Shown piece by piece: positions 14,518 to 23,337 of a stretch of 36,795 bases of DNA. The position numbers and the translations under genes were made by a program. Under the pieces are notes generated by a model that searched no databases, was not told the origin of the DNA, and saw nothing but the letters and a program-made list of their open reading frames with translations. Each line of letters starts with the position of its first letter. Positions within the stretch are counted from its first letter, which is position 1. Source of the DNA: Melioribacter roseus (GTDB taxonomy: Bacteria > Bacteroidota > Ignavibacteria > Ignavibacteriales > Melioribacteraceae); assembly GCA_020722065.1 (NCBI GenBank), contig DYLK01000024.1, positions 1 to 36,795 of the forward strand, read 5' to 3'.

Positions 14518-15849
14518 ATGAAAAGCAAAATTCACAAGTTTCGATTTTCTAAGATTGCATTCATTTTTTTTGTAATTCTTTCCATAAATAGCAATTTCGG
14601 TCAAGATTCGACAAAGTTTTTTGTTCGTGATATTATAATTATTGGCAATGAAATTACGAAGGATTTTGTAATTCTAAATGAAATTCCATTTACAATTGGT
14701 GATTCAGTTTCTGCTACAGATTTAGATTTTGCTCGCGAAAGAATTTATTCACTTGGTATTTTCAATTCAATCGATATTACTAAATCCAATGGGAATGAAA
14801 GTGGAGCAGAAGTATTTGTAGTTGTAAAAGAAGGTTGGACAATTTTCCCGATGCCATATTTTCTATTTCAGAAAAATTCAATAAAATATTCTACTTATGG
14901 TTTTAACTTTCTTTACAAAAATTTTCGCGGACGGAATGAAACAATTTCTATAAACTTTGCTTTTGGTTACGACCCAAATTTCTTTCTGTCTTATCAAAAT
15001 CCAAATTTCATTGAAAGGAACACAAACTTAGCTTTAGAAGTTGGATATTCCCCTATTTTGAATAAAAACAAAGAATTTCTTCAAATTTCAAATGAAAAAT
15101 TTAAATATCATACATTTTATTTTAATGGAATTTTGGGCAAGAGATTTAGCAGTTTTGCCCAAGCGAACTTTCTCTTAAGTTTTCGACAAGCAAAATTGAA
15201 TTCCGAATATTCTTCACATTATTTTTCAAGTAAAAATAATCATGATAATATTCCATCAATTGGAATTAACTTCCGATTTGATTCCCGTGACTTCCCACTT
15301 TATGCTACTTCTGGTGATTTTGCTGAACTTATTTTTACACATAACGGATTTGGAATCGACAACATAAATTATTCAGCAATCAACTTAGATTTACGTAAAT
15401 ATTACAATTTTGGCAAATATTTATTTGTTCGTAGTGGTTTACAAACTCGATTTTTAGTTGGTGAAAGTATTCCAATTTATGATTTATCTTATTTAGGATA
15501 TTTAGATTACATTCGTGGAAATTCAAAAGCATATCAATCTGGGAGAAACAAGTTGAAATTCATCTCTGAAATTGGAGTTCCAATAATTGATAATTTCCTC
15601 TTTAGAATGGATTTGCCACTTGTGCCAAAGGAATTGTCAACTTCCAAAATTGGAATGAATATAGTCGGTTTTTATGATTTTGGGAAGGCTTTTGATGATT
15701 TTGCGGAAATATCCAAAAATAAAATGATTTACGGTTATGGACTCGGTATTAATATTTTTATGCTACCTTATAATATTTTAAGATTTATTTATGGATTTAA
15801 TGATGAAGGAAATGGAGAATTTATCTTCGAAACAGGTTTTTCTTTCTGA
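14518..15849 (+). CDS. Omp85/BamA-TamA family outer-membrane protein
   Basis: This protein of about 443 residues has a signal peptide (MKSKIHKFRFSKIAFIFFV, cleavage near SNFGQ). It has one recognisable POTRA-type domain (FFVRDIIIIGNEITKDFVILNE, then a DLDFARERIYSLGIFNSIDI helix). A barrel of the Surf_Ag_VNR/D15 type follows, ending GEFIFETGFSF with a terminal aromatic residue. A single POTRA is fewer than the five of BamA, so this is more likely a small Omp85 paralogue than the essential assembly factor. The ATG at 14518 is chosen because it begins the signal peptide and follows the upstream stop by one base. An in-frame TTG at 14494 would overlap that gene. Confidence 0.83.
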   Translation: MKSKIHKFRFSKIAFIFFVILSINSNFGQDSTKFFVRDIIIIGNEITKDFVILNEIPFTIGDSVSATDLDFARERIYSLGIFNSIDITKSNGNESGAEVFVVVKEGWTIFPMPYFLFQKNSIKYSTYGFNFLYKNFRGRNETISINFAFGYDPNFFLSYQNPNFIERNTNLALEVGYSPILNKNKEFLQISNEKFKYHTFYFNGILGKRFSSFAQANFLLSFRQAKLNSEYSSHYFSSKNNHDNIPSIGINFRFDSRDFPLYATSGDFAELIFTHNGFGIDNINYSAINLDLRKYYNFGKYLFVRSGLQTRFLVGESIPIYDLSYLGYLDYIRGNSKAYQSGRNKLKFISEIGVPIIDNFLFRMDLPLVPKELSTSKIGMNIVGFYDFGKAFDDFAEISKNKMIYGYGLGINIFMLPYNILRFIYGFNDEGNGEFIFETGFSF

Positions 15850-16525
15850 TACTGAATTATTTTATACGGAAAAAGTAAATGAAAAATCCGCAGAAATCAG
15901 CGGCGAAGAAGCAAATCACTTAATAAATGTGATGAGGTATAAAGTTGGCGATTTAGTAAATCTGACAGATGGAAAAGGTAAAATTTACAAAGCAAAGCTA
16001 ATAAAAATTCAAAAAAATACTGCTTGGGCAGAAGTTGTTGAATTTGTGGAATATCAAAAAACTAATGAAAATATTCGAGTTTTTGTCCCAAATCTAAAAT
16101 CAAAAGATAGAATGCGATTTTTGATTGAAAAGCTGGTAGAAATTGGGATTTTAAATATCACAATTTTTGATAGCAAAAGAAGTATTGCCAAAGGTGGCAA
16201 CAATGAAAAATGGGAAAAAATAACAATTGCCGCAATAAAACAATCACTTAGAGCATTTTTGCCGAATGTTTATTTTGAGAAATCGTTAGCAAAAATTGAT
16301 TTTTCCAATCAAATTGTACTTATTTTTGACCAAAATGCTGAAACTTATCTTTCTGAAATAATGTTTGAAAATGATAAAAACTATTCGCTGATTTTTGGAC
16401 CAGAAGGCGGTTTAGATGAATCAGAAATGAATTTACATAATTCAACTAAAATAAAACTTAGTAATTATAGATTACGGAGCGAAACAGCGATTATATTTGC
16501 CGTAAGTAAAATTATTAATCTATAA
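15812..16525 (+). CDS. rsmE: 16S rRNA (uracil-1498-N3)-methyltransferase RsmE
   Basis: RsmE methylates U1498 of 16S rRNA using SAM. The N-terminal PUA-like part contains EEANHLINVMRYKVGDLVNL. The C-terminal SPOUT domain with its trefoil knot ends in IFGPEGGLDESE and LRSETAI, the family hallmarks. The length fits. Several in-frame ATGs exist (15791, 15800, 15803, 15812). I use 15812 because family N-termini begin a few residues before the LFY segment and it gives the shortest overlap (38 bases) with the Omp85 gene. It is the last gene of the tight 8758-16525 run, and no terminator is visible after it. Confidence 0.92.
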   Translation: MENLSSKQVFLSDTELFYTEKVNEKSAEISGEEANHLINVMRYKVGDLVNLTDGKGKIYKAKLIKIQKNTAWAEVVEFVEYQKTNENIRVFVPNLKSKDRMRFLIEKLVEIGILNITIFDSKRSIAKGGNNEKWEKITIAAIKQSLRAFLPNVYFEKSLAKIDFSNQIVLIFDQNAETYLSEIMFENDKNYSLIFGPEGGLDESEMNLHNSTKIKLSNYRLRSETAIIFAVSKIINL

Positions 16526-16541
16526 CGAACCTATTTAGAAG

Positions 16542-16555
16542 ATAATACGTCTTAT
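16542..16555. promoter_or_regulatory. Near-palindrome upstream of the metal-uptake genes
   Basis: ATAATACGTCTTAT pairs six of seven positions around a central ACGT. It lies in the short gap between rsmE and the His-rich small gene, where an operator would be expected. Fur-family sites often contain GATAAT half-sites, and GATAAT begins at 16541. This is only suggestive. Confidence 0.25.
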
Positions 16556-16581
16556 ACTAATTAAATATTGAAAGTTAAAAT

Positions 16582-16926
16582 TTGAATAAATTGATAAATA
16601 AATATCGCCGAAACAACTCAAAATTATTAGCAATTGTTCAGTTTCTTTTAATTTTTCAGATTTCTTTTCACGTTCACCCAATTGATATAGCCGCTCACCT
16701 TTTTGATGAAATTAAAGTTGAACACTCAATTTCAGATTCGCATTCGCCGGTTGGTTGTGCGATTATTTTCCATAGTAATGAACGTTCCGAAGAAAATTCA
16801 TTATTTGATAAAATAGTAGTACTTTTTGATACAAACCAATATTTTGAAAATCCACAAAAAAAGTCAACAACAAATTTCTCACTAACTGAGAATAAACGAG
16901 GACCTCCAGAAATAGTAATTAATTAG
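16582..16926 (+). CDS. Small His-rich exported or membrane-anchored protein
   Basis: This is a 114-residue protein of no named family that I can confirm. A basic start and hydrophobic run (about 14-29) form a signal peptide or anchor. The following stretch 30-64 carries six histidines and one cysteine (H30, H32, H39, H48, H54, C59, H64), ending in CAIIFH. This layout recalls the small DUF2946-like proteins that precede metal-related TonB receptor genes. A role in metal binding is inferred from the residues and from the ZnuD-like receptor two genes downstream. The start is TTG at 16582 (or TTG at 16591); there is no ATG in frame and no clear ribosome-binding site. Confidence 0.6.
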   Translation: MNKLINKYRRNNSKLLAIVQFLLIFQISFHVHPIDIAAHLFDEIKVEHSISDSHSPVGCAIIFHSNERSEENSLFDKIVVLFDTNQYFENPQKKSTTNFSLTENKRGPPEIVIN

Positions 16927-17005
16927 AATTTATCAAAATTAGAGTTCAGGGAATACAATTTTTCCCTAATTCATAACTATTAATTATTAATCTTTTGGAG
17001 AAAAA

Positions 17006-17824
17006 ATGAAAAAAATAATTTTATTATTAACCATTGTATTTTCACAATTTTTATTTACTGCTTGCGATGAAAATGTTTCACCAACAGGAAAACACATTGA
17101 AGCAGTCGGAATGGCATTTTATGCATCGGGCATAAAAGTAGCCGAAATCTTACGAGGTGAAACTTCCGATACACTTTATGCACCAGCTGGTGGTTTGGGA
17201 GATCATATTGAAATTAAATTTATTGACGAAAATGGTAATGAATTTGCAGTTGAAGAAGATGCTGAACAAACTTTAGCTTGGGAATTTGCGAATCCAAGTA
17301 TTGCTACTATTTGGCAACACGAAGGTGAAGAAGGTAGTTTTGAATTCCACTTGCAAGGTTTATTAGTTGGAACAACAACAGTAGAATTCTTTGCTATGCA
17401 TAATGATCATTATGATTATCGCTCAGGGAATATCCCTGTTAAAATCATTAATCAATCTGGTAGTCATGGTGCCCCTATCGGAGCAATTTTAGAAGACGAA
17501 GAATCTGGGAATATTTTAGCTCGAATTCAAGATTCAACTGTAACTGGACAATTATCGATTGCAGCAGGTTCAACTTCAGATCATATAGAGATAACATTAT
17601 TTGATGCAAATGGAGTAGAATTTCAGCCACCAGTTCCACCACATAGCTTAAATATTGTTAGTGGAGATGAAAGTAAACTTCAGATTGAACAAGCTTCTGC
17701 GGAAGAACCTTGGGCATTCAAATTAATTGGTGTACAAAGTGGAACAACAACAATTACAATCCAAATTTATCACGACGAAACCCTTGGCAAACAGTTTGTT
17801 CCAATCAACGTTAATGTTTATTAA
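17006..17824 (+). CDS. Lipoprotein with two tandem copies of a His-bearing domain
   Basis: This 272-residue lipoprotein has a signal ending FTAC (cysteine 20). The mature part is two copies of one domain, residues about 29-148 and 153-272. They share an N-terminal histidine (GKH30, GSH154), DHIEI (66-70 and 192-196), an FIDENG/LFDANG turn, EF, and a GTTT stretch (122-125 and 246-249) before a strand with histidine (H132/H135 and H256). The repeated His and acidic positions would suit metal binding. The ATG has GGAG five bases upstream (16997-17000). The gene is nine bases before the ZnuD-like receptor, so it probably encodes the surface or periplasmic partner of that receptor. An Ig-like fold is likely but not shown. 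Confidence 0.75.
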   Translation: MKKIILLLTIVFSQFLFTACDENVSPTGKHIEAVGMAFYASGIKVAEILRGETSDTLYAPAGGLGDHIEIKFIDENGNEFAVEEDAEQTLAWEFANPSIATIWQHEGEEGSFEFHLQGLLVGTTTVEFFAMHNDHYDYRSGNIPVKIINQSGSHGAPIGAILEDEESGNILARIQDSTVTGQLSIAAGSTSDHIEITLFDANGVEFQPPVPPHSLNIVSGDESKLQIEQASAEEPWAFKLIGVQSGTTTITIQIYHDETLGKQFVPINVNVY

Positions 17825-17833
17825 GGATTTATC

Positions 17834-20053
17834 ATGAATCTTCATTATTCAAAGAGAGTAATTTTTACTCTCTTTGTTTTTTTCCTTTCGACCGTAATTT
17901 TTGCTCAAAATTCAAAATTGCAAGGAATTGTTTTAGATTCTGAAACAAATCAACCATTAATATCTGCTGCAATTGAATTGCTAAATGAAAATCAATATAC
18001 AATTTCAGATGGAAATGGCATTTTCAATTTTGATAACTTGAACAATTCGCAAATAAAAATTAGAATAACTTATTTAGGATATAAAGAAGGAATATTTACT
18101 ATTGATTGCAACAAAGAAAAATGTTCAAAAATGATATTCTTTTTAATTCCTGAAGCAGTTGAAGTTTCTACAATTGTTATTACTGATCATAATGAAAAAG
18201 CAGTATTTGATGATTTGGCAAACCTTTCAAATGTGTTGAGCGGTAGAAAACTTGAGAAAGATTTAAGCGTAACTTTAGCCTCTACACTTAAAAATGAGAC
18301 TGGTTTAGCAATGCGTTCTATGGGACCAGCTCCATCTCGTCCAGTAATTAGAGGTTTGGGTGGCGATAGAGTTGTTTTAAGTGAAGATGGGAATAAAACC
18401 GTAGATTTATCTGCCACGTCTCCAGATCACGCAGTAACAATTGAACCATTCGGAATTGAGAGAATTGAAGTAATTCGCGGACCAAAACTGCTTTTACAAA
18501 CTTCCTCAACAATTGGTGGAATTGTGAATGTTATTAAAAATGAAATCCCGACAAAAATTCATAAAGCCCCATTTGGGACACTCGGTTTTTACGCTGAAAC
18601 TGTGAATAGTGGTTACCTTGGCTCTGCTAAATTTGAAATTCCAATTTCAGATTTTGAAATACGCGGAGAAATGAGTAAACGAAAAACATTGGATTTGTCA
18701 ACTCCAATTGGCACTCTTAAAAATACTTATTCAGATAATTCAAATTTCTCTATCGGAAGCAGTTATATTCAAAATTTTGGATTAATTGGTGCGTCTTTTC
18801 GTGGATTTACTTTGAATTATGGAGTTCCTGGCGGATTTTTGGGAGCTCATCCACACGGTGTTGATATCGAAATGCAAAAATATCAATCTAATGGAAAAGT
18901 GCGTTTCAATTTACATTCTGATAAAATTGATCATATAATAATTGATTTTTCACAAGTTTATTATAGACATAAGGAATTTGAGAAAAACGGTTCAATCGGT
19001 GCTGATTTTTTAATTAATCAATATTTAATCACTTCCAATCTTGATTTTAAAAAGTTATTATTTGATGATGATGGAACTTTGGGAATTTCGAGTAGTTATC
19101 GCGACTTCAAAATTGGTGGGTTTGTGTTTACTCCACCTTCATATTCCACAAATTTTTCAGCATATTTTTATGATAGAATGAAATTCAACGATTTTCAGTT
19201 AGAATTGTCTTCACGAATTAATTACGATTTGATAAAACCTAAATACGAAGATTATTCATCTGGAATTGGAGCAATTAGAAAAAGAGAATTTACTACTTTT
19301 TCAGGAAGTATTTCAGCAATTTATAATCTAACAAAAAATGTTGCTTTCGGTGGAAATATCAGTAAATCATCTCGTGTTCCAACAATTGAAGAACTTTTTT
19401 CAGAAGGACCACATCTTGCAGCCTATTCTTATGAAATTGGAAATCCAGATTTGAATGCTGAAACTGGTTTAGGTTCTGAAGTATTTCTCTATCATAACTA
19501 TGATAAGTTAAAAGTGAACGTTAATATTTTTTATAATTATTTACCATATTACATTATTCCAAGAAATACTGGGGAAATAAATTGGGCAACATTCCTACCG
19601 ATTTTTGCAAGTACAGGAGTTAATGCATTGTTAACTGGAAGTGAAATGCAAGTTGATTGGAATATTTATCAAAATTTATCATTAAATTTATCGGCAAGTT
19701 ACACTTATGGCGAAATTGTAAATGAAAAAGTTCCATTACCTCAAATTCCCCCGCTAAAAGGTATTGTCGGAATCAATTATATTTCTTCCGACATAAATTT
19801 AGGTGTTATTGGGGAGTGGGCAAATTCGCAAAAACGAGTTGATTACAATGAAGAACCAACTGCTGGTTATTTTATTATAAATGTTTACGGACAATATTCT
19901 CTGAAAATGAATGAATTTATTCATAATTTATCACTTTCTATAGAAAATCTATTGAATCAAGAATATAGGAATCACCTTTCGCGTGTGAAAATTATTTTGC
20001 CAGAAAGTGGTTTTAATTCAAAATTAACTTATAAATTATATTTCCATTTTTAA
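17834..20053 (+). CDS. TonB-dependent receptor, ZnuD-like (probable zinc)
   Basis: This 739-residue outer-membrane receptor has a signal peptide (cleavage near IFAQ) and a carboxypeptidase-regulatory-like domain (about 28-110). The plug carries RPVIRGLGGDRV (from R169), an SPDHAVTIEP segment, IEVIRGP and IGGIVNVI, and the barrel ends in YFHF. The RPVIRG...SPDHA...RGP order, and the NYGVPGG stretch followed by HPHG (339-342), are features I associate with the ZnuD family of zinc receptors. Histidines in this loop are likely ligand contacts. AGGA lies six bases before the ATG. Neighbouring His-rich and duplicated-domain proteins support metal uptake. Cobalt, nickel or another metal cannot be excluded. 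Confidence 0.88.
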   Translation: MNLHYSKRVIFTLFVFFLSTVIFAQNSKLQGIVLDSETNQPLISAAIELLNENQYTISDGNGIFNFDNLNNSQIKIRITYLGYKEGIFTIDCNKEKCSKMIFFLIPEAVEVSTIVITDHNEKAVFDDLANLSNVLSGRKLEKDLSVTLASTLKNETGLAMRSMGPAPSRPVIRGLGGDRVVLSEDGNKTVDLSATSPDHAVTIEPFGIERIEVIRGPKLLLQTSSTIGGIVNVIKNEIPTKIHKAPFGTLGFYAETVNSGYLGSAKFEIPISDFEIRGEMSKRKTLDLSTPIGTLKNTYSDNSNFSIGSSYIQNFGLIGASFRGFTLNYGVPGGFLGAHPHGVDIEMQKYQSNGKVRFNLHSDKIDHIIIDFSQVYYRHKEFEKNGSIGADFLINQYLITSNLDFKKLLFDDDGTLGISSSYRDFKIGGFVFTPPSYSTNFSAYFYDRMKFNDFQLELSSRINYDLIKPKYEDYSSGIGAIRKREFTTFSGSISAIYNLTKNVAFGGNISKSSRVPTIEELFSEGPHLAAYSYEIGNPDLNAETGLGSEVFLYHNYDKLKVNVNIFYNYLPYYIIPRNTGEINWATFLPIFASTGVNALLTGSEMQVDWNIYQNLSLNLSASYTYGEIVNEKVPLPQIPPLKGIVGINYISSDINLGVIGEWANSQKRVDYNEEPTAGYFIINVYGQYSLKMNEFIHNLSLSIENLLNQEYRNHLSRVKIILPESGFNSKLTYKLYFHF

Positions 20054-20064
20054 AAAGGTTAGAA

Positions 20065-20637
20065 ATGAAAAGAATATTATTTTTTGTTGTATTGATTTTA
20101 TTGATTGAGAATATTTCAGGTCAAGTCTCAATTTCCTCAGAAAAATATAATGCTGTGAATGAAATCAAACCACTTCCTGAAGGAATGACTTATGCAGAAT
20201 TTCAGAAAATTCAAAGATATGTAGATTGGAAAAAAATTACTGTTGCAGCAATCTTACCTGGTTATATTCATTTTTATTCTGCAAAACCCGAAATTGGTTG
20301 GGCAATTTTTGGAACTCGATTAATTGGAAGTTTGATGATGGGATTTGCAATGTATGACCAATATAAAATTTCAAATGCTTTGGATTTTGCAATCGATATC
20401 AATTCCGAAGCTGACCAAAGTCGGACACGAAACAATGCGATTGTTTTTTCTACGGGACTTGTTTTAAATATGTTAGGTTTTGCTTTCGATTGGGCACACG
20501 GTGATTGGGTTGTAGAATCTGAACGGAATCAAGTCTATTTTAAATATGGAATTGATGAAGAAAAAAGGAAATTGTTAGGAATTTCATATAATTCTGAACT
20601 AAACACTCCCGAAATATCATTTTCACTTAAATTGTAA
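20065..20637 (+). CDS. Small membrane protein, 190 residues, unrecognised
   Basis: The protein has a signal peptide (about 1-20) and hydrophobic segments around ITVAAILPGYIHFY, GWAIFGTRLIGSLMMGFAM and NAIVFSTGLVLNMLGFAF. The LPG...Y pattern followed by a membrane hairpin recalls the DUF5683/P13-like proteins of FCB bacteria and resembles the protein at 31209-31928. I cannot assign a function. It follows the ZnuD-like receptor by 11 bases, with AAAGG before the ATG, and is the last gene before a strong terminator. It therefore belongs to the metal-uptake transcript. Confidence 0.72.
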   Translation: MKRILFFVVLILLIENISGQVSISSEKYNAVNEIKPLPEGMTYAEFQKIQRYVDWKKITVAAILPGYIHFYSAKPEIGWAIFGTRLIGSLMMGFAMYDQYKISNALDFAIDINSEADQSRTRNNAIVFSTGLVLNMLGFAFDWAHGDWVVESERNQVYFKYGIDEEKRKLLGISYNSELNTPEISFSLKL

Positions 20638-20674
20638 AAATAAGGACGTTCAGTTGAACGTCCTTATTTTTTTT
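20636..20674. terminator. Bidirectional intrinsic terminator
   Basis: TAAGGACGTTCA (20641-20652) pairs with TGAACGTCCTTA (20655-20666), a 12-bp perfect stem with a two-base loop. A T-rich run follows on the right and an A-run precedes on the left. It separates the convergent metal-uptake transcript (plus) and glgP (minus), so it can serve both strands. Confidence 0.88.
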
Positions 20675-20682
20675 ATTTTAAT

Positions 20683-23259
20683 TTAGTGTTGCTCTTTTGC
20701 CCATTTTATCAAACCAAGTTCAAATGAACTAAGTAATAAAGGATGTTTAGGCAAAACACGAATTGTAAATCCAAATTGACCTGTTGTGTAAGCATCAATT
20801 TCGCCAATATAGTGAACAATATTTTTGCTATTCTTTTCAGTTGGTTGCATAGATACAAATTTATTAGATTCAGAATTTTCAATTTCTTCAATTTTCCCGT
20901 AATAAATCTGTACATCTAAATCGTTAATTGAAAGTCCGTCAATAAATACATTTACTTCAACTTTTTGTGTTTCTCCAACTTTTAATTCGGAATTATCAGT
21001 AAATTTAACTCCTGCACAAGAAATTGCATTCCAATTATCAAATATTTTCCTTCTCCATTCAGAAAATTCTTTACCCAATTTCCAATCATCTAACATTAAT
21101 TGTCTTCGTTTTTCGTAAGATGTAAGATAAAATTTATTAAAATATTCTTTCACCATTCTGTGTGTGTTAAAGATTGGTCCCAAAGTTTTCATAGACTTTT
21201 TTACCATTTGAATCCATTCACGCGGTAATTTATCAGAACCAAAATTATAAAAAGTTGGAACAATCTCTTTTTCAAGTACATCATAAATGATGTTTGATTC
21301 GACTTCATCTTGATAATCTGAATCACTGAATTCTTCGCCATTACCAATTTTCCAACCTAATTCTTTGTCGTACGCTTCGTCCCACCAACCATCAAGTACA
21401 CTAAAATTCAAGCCACCGTTTGCAATTACTTTCATGCCCGAAGTACCACTTGCTTCCATTGGTCGAAGTGGATTATTCAACCAAACATCGCAACCTTCAA
21501 CCATATAACGTGCGACATTCATATCATAATTTTCGATGAAAACGATTCTTTTTTTCAGATTAAAATTCTTTGTGAAATGTAAAATTTCTTGAATTAATTT
21601 TTTACCAGCATCATCGCGTGGATGTGCCTTTCCCGCAATAATTAATTGGACTGGATGTTCTGGATTAAATAAAATTGAAGCTAACCTTTCGATATTTCTG
21701 AAAAGTAAAGTACCACGTTTATAAGTAGCAAATCTGCGTGCAAAACCAATTGTAAGAGCCGTTGGGTCAAGAATTTCATTTGCAAGATTAATTTCATTTT
21801 TAGAAGCACCTTTTGCCTCGAGTTGGCGTTTTAATCTTTTGCGAGCAAAAGCAACTAATCTTTCTCTTCTTCTTTCGTGGGTTCGCCACAATTCTTCGTC
21901 TGGAACCTCATCAATTCTTTCCCAAAGTTTTGGGTCATCAATTTCTCTATCAAATCTTTCACCAATATAACGGAGCATTAAATAGTGCATTTCGCTAGAA
22001 AAATGGGAATGCATGTGAACGCCATTTGTTACATAATCTATTGGAATTTCGTTAAAAGGAATATTTGGGAAACCATCAACCCACATTTTACGTGATACTT
22101 TGCCATGTAATCGGCTCACACCGTTTACAAATGCTGCAGTATTCATTGCCAGATGAGCCATATTAAACTCTGTGGGATTTCCATTTCCTTTGATTATTGT
22201 ACCGAGTTTGTAAAATTGATTATCTGAAATTCCAAGTTCATTTCTATAATATCCACCAAAATATTTTTCCATCAATTCATTTGGAAACACATCAATTCCA
22301 GCTGGAACAGGAGTGTGCGTTGTGAAAACATTTGAGAAAAATCCGATATCTTTTGCTTGTTCAAAACTTAAATTATGCCTTTTGATTAAATGTCGCATTC
22401 TTTCTAAAGCTAAAAATGCTGAATGTCCTTCGTTCATGTGGCAAACAAGTGGCTCCATTCCCATTGCGTGAATTGCTCTAATTCCACCAATTCCAAGCAG
22501 AATTTCTTGTTGAATTCTTACTTCCTTATCGCCACCATAAAGAGATTTTGTAATATCTTTATCTGCATCGTTGTTTTCATCAATATAAGTATCTAAAAGA
22601 TAAAGTGGTAATCTACCAACATCAATCTTCCAAATTTGATAAAATACTTTTCGCCCAGGAAAATCAAGCGATAATTTAAGAATTTCGCCATTTTCGTCTT
22701 TTACTAATTCTAATGGTTGATTATAAAAATCAGTATTTTCATACCTTTCATTTTGCCAACCATCTGAATTCAAATATTGTTGAAAATAACCTTCTCTATA
22801 ACAAAGACCCATTCCAACAAGTGGTATTCCTAAATCGCTCGCAGATTTTAGATGATCTCCTGCTAAAATTCCCAAACCGCCAGAATAAATTTGTAAACTT
22901 TCAGTTATTCCAAATTCTGCTGAAAAATAGATAATATATGGTTTGTCGTGTGGATCATAATTTTTTTGGTACCAAGTAATTTCATTTAAGTAAACTTCAA
23001 GTTGCAAAAGCACACGATTCATGTGTGCAACAAAACCATCATCTTCTGCAACTTCTTTCAGTCTTTCTTGACTTATTTTCCCCAACAACAATGTTGGATT
23101 ATGATTGAGTTGCTCCCAAAGTTTTCTATCTAATCTTCTGAAAAGTTCTAATGCATCTGTATTCCAAGTCCAATACATATTTTTTGCGATTGTACGCAAT
23201 GGTTCTAATTTTTTAGGAAGTGAAGGTTTTACAGTATATCTTCCAACTAAATTTATCAT
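20683..23259 (-). CDS. glgP: Alpha-glucan (glycogen/maltodextrin) phosphorylase
   Basis: This 858-residue GT35 enzyme releases glucose-1-phosphate from glycogen or maltodextrins using PLP. The N-terminus has NMYWTWN and the region around EFGITESLQIYSGGLGILAGDH is typical of the TIGR02094-type subfamily found in bacteria and archaea. The PLP lysine is K610 in EASGTSGMK, followed by NGGLNFSVLDGWWDEAY. Length matches that subfamily. GGAG on the minus strand (23268-23265) is five bases before the ATG. It is transcribed alone and divergently from plsY. With the ROK kinase of this window it fits glycogen and glucose metabolism, though the two genes are not adjacent. Confidence 0.95.
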   Translation of the reverse strand: MINLVGRYTVKPSLPKKLEPLRTIAKNMYWTWNTDALELFRRLDRKLWEQLNHNPTLLLGKISQERLKEVAEDDGFVAHMNRVLLQLEVYLNEITWYQKNYDPHDKPYIIYFSAEFGITESLQIYSGGLGILAGDHLKSASDLGIPLVGMGLCYREGYFQQYLNSDGWQNERYENTDFYNQPLELVKDENGEILKLSLDFPGRKVFYQIWKIDVGRLPLYLLDTYIDENNDADKDITKSLYGGDKEVRIQQEILLGIGGIRAIHAMGMEPLVCHMNEGHSAFLALERMRHLIKRHNLSFEQAKDIGFFSNVFTTHTPVPAGIDVFPNELMEKYFGGYYRNELGISDNQFYKLGTIIKGNGNPTEFNMAHLAMNTAAFVNGVSRLHGKVSRKMWVDGFPNIPFNEIPIDYVTNGVHMHSHFSSEMHYLMLRYIGERFDREIDDPKLWERIDEVPDEELWRTHERRRERLVAFARKRLKRQLEAKGASKNEINLANEILDPTALTIGFARRFATYKRGTLLFRNIERLASILFNPEHPVQLIIAGKAHPRDDAGKKLIQEILHFTKNFNLKKRIVFIENYDMNVARYMVEGCDVWLNNPLRPMEASGTSGMKVIANGGLNFSVLDGWWDEAYDKELGWKIGNGEEFSDSDYQDEVESNIIYDVLEKEIVPTFYNFGSDKLPREWIQMVKKSMKTLGPIFNTHRMVKEYFNKFYLTSYEKRRQLMLDDWKLGKEFSEWRRKIFDNWNAISCAGVKFTDNSELKVGETQKVEVNVFIDGLSINDLDVQIYYGKIEEIENSESNKFVSMQPTEKNSKNIVHYIGEIDAYTTGQFGFTIRVLPKHPLLLSSFELGLIKWAKEQH

Positions 23260-23288
23260 AATTACTCCGAAATTCTTAAATTACATAT

Positions 23289-23296
23289 TAAGTTTG
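23289..23296 (+). promoter_or_regulatory. FCB-type -7 element candidate for plsY
   Basis: TAAGTTTG matches TAnnTTTG and lies 42 bases before the plsY ATG, in the divergent gap with glgP. A convincing -33 TTG at the right distance is absent, so support is weak. Confidence 0.25.
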
Positions 23297-23337
23297 TTAA
23301 TTTATTAATAAAGTATCAAAAGAAAAAGAATATTATT

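Noticed and set aside
15791-15849. Frameshift between the Omp85 gene and rsmE
   Set aside because: The overlap is explained by alternative in-frame ATGs of rsmE; both proteins have complete family ends.
16948-16967. AGGGAA/TTCCCT hairpin as a terminator or riboswitch before the lipoprotein gene
   Set aside because: The six-base stem has an eight-base loop, no T-tract and no recognisable riboswitch core; it is too weak to call.
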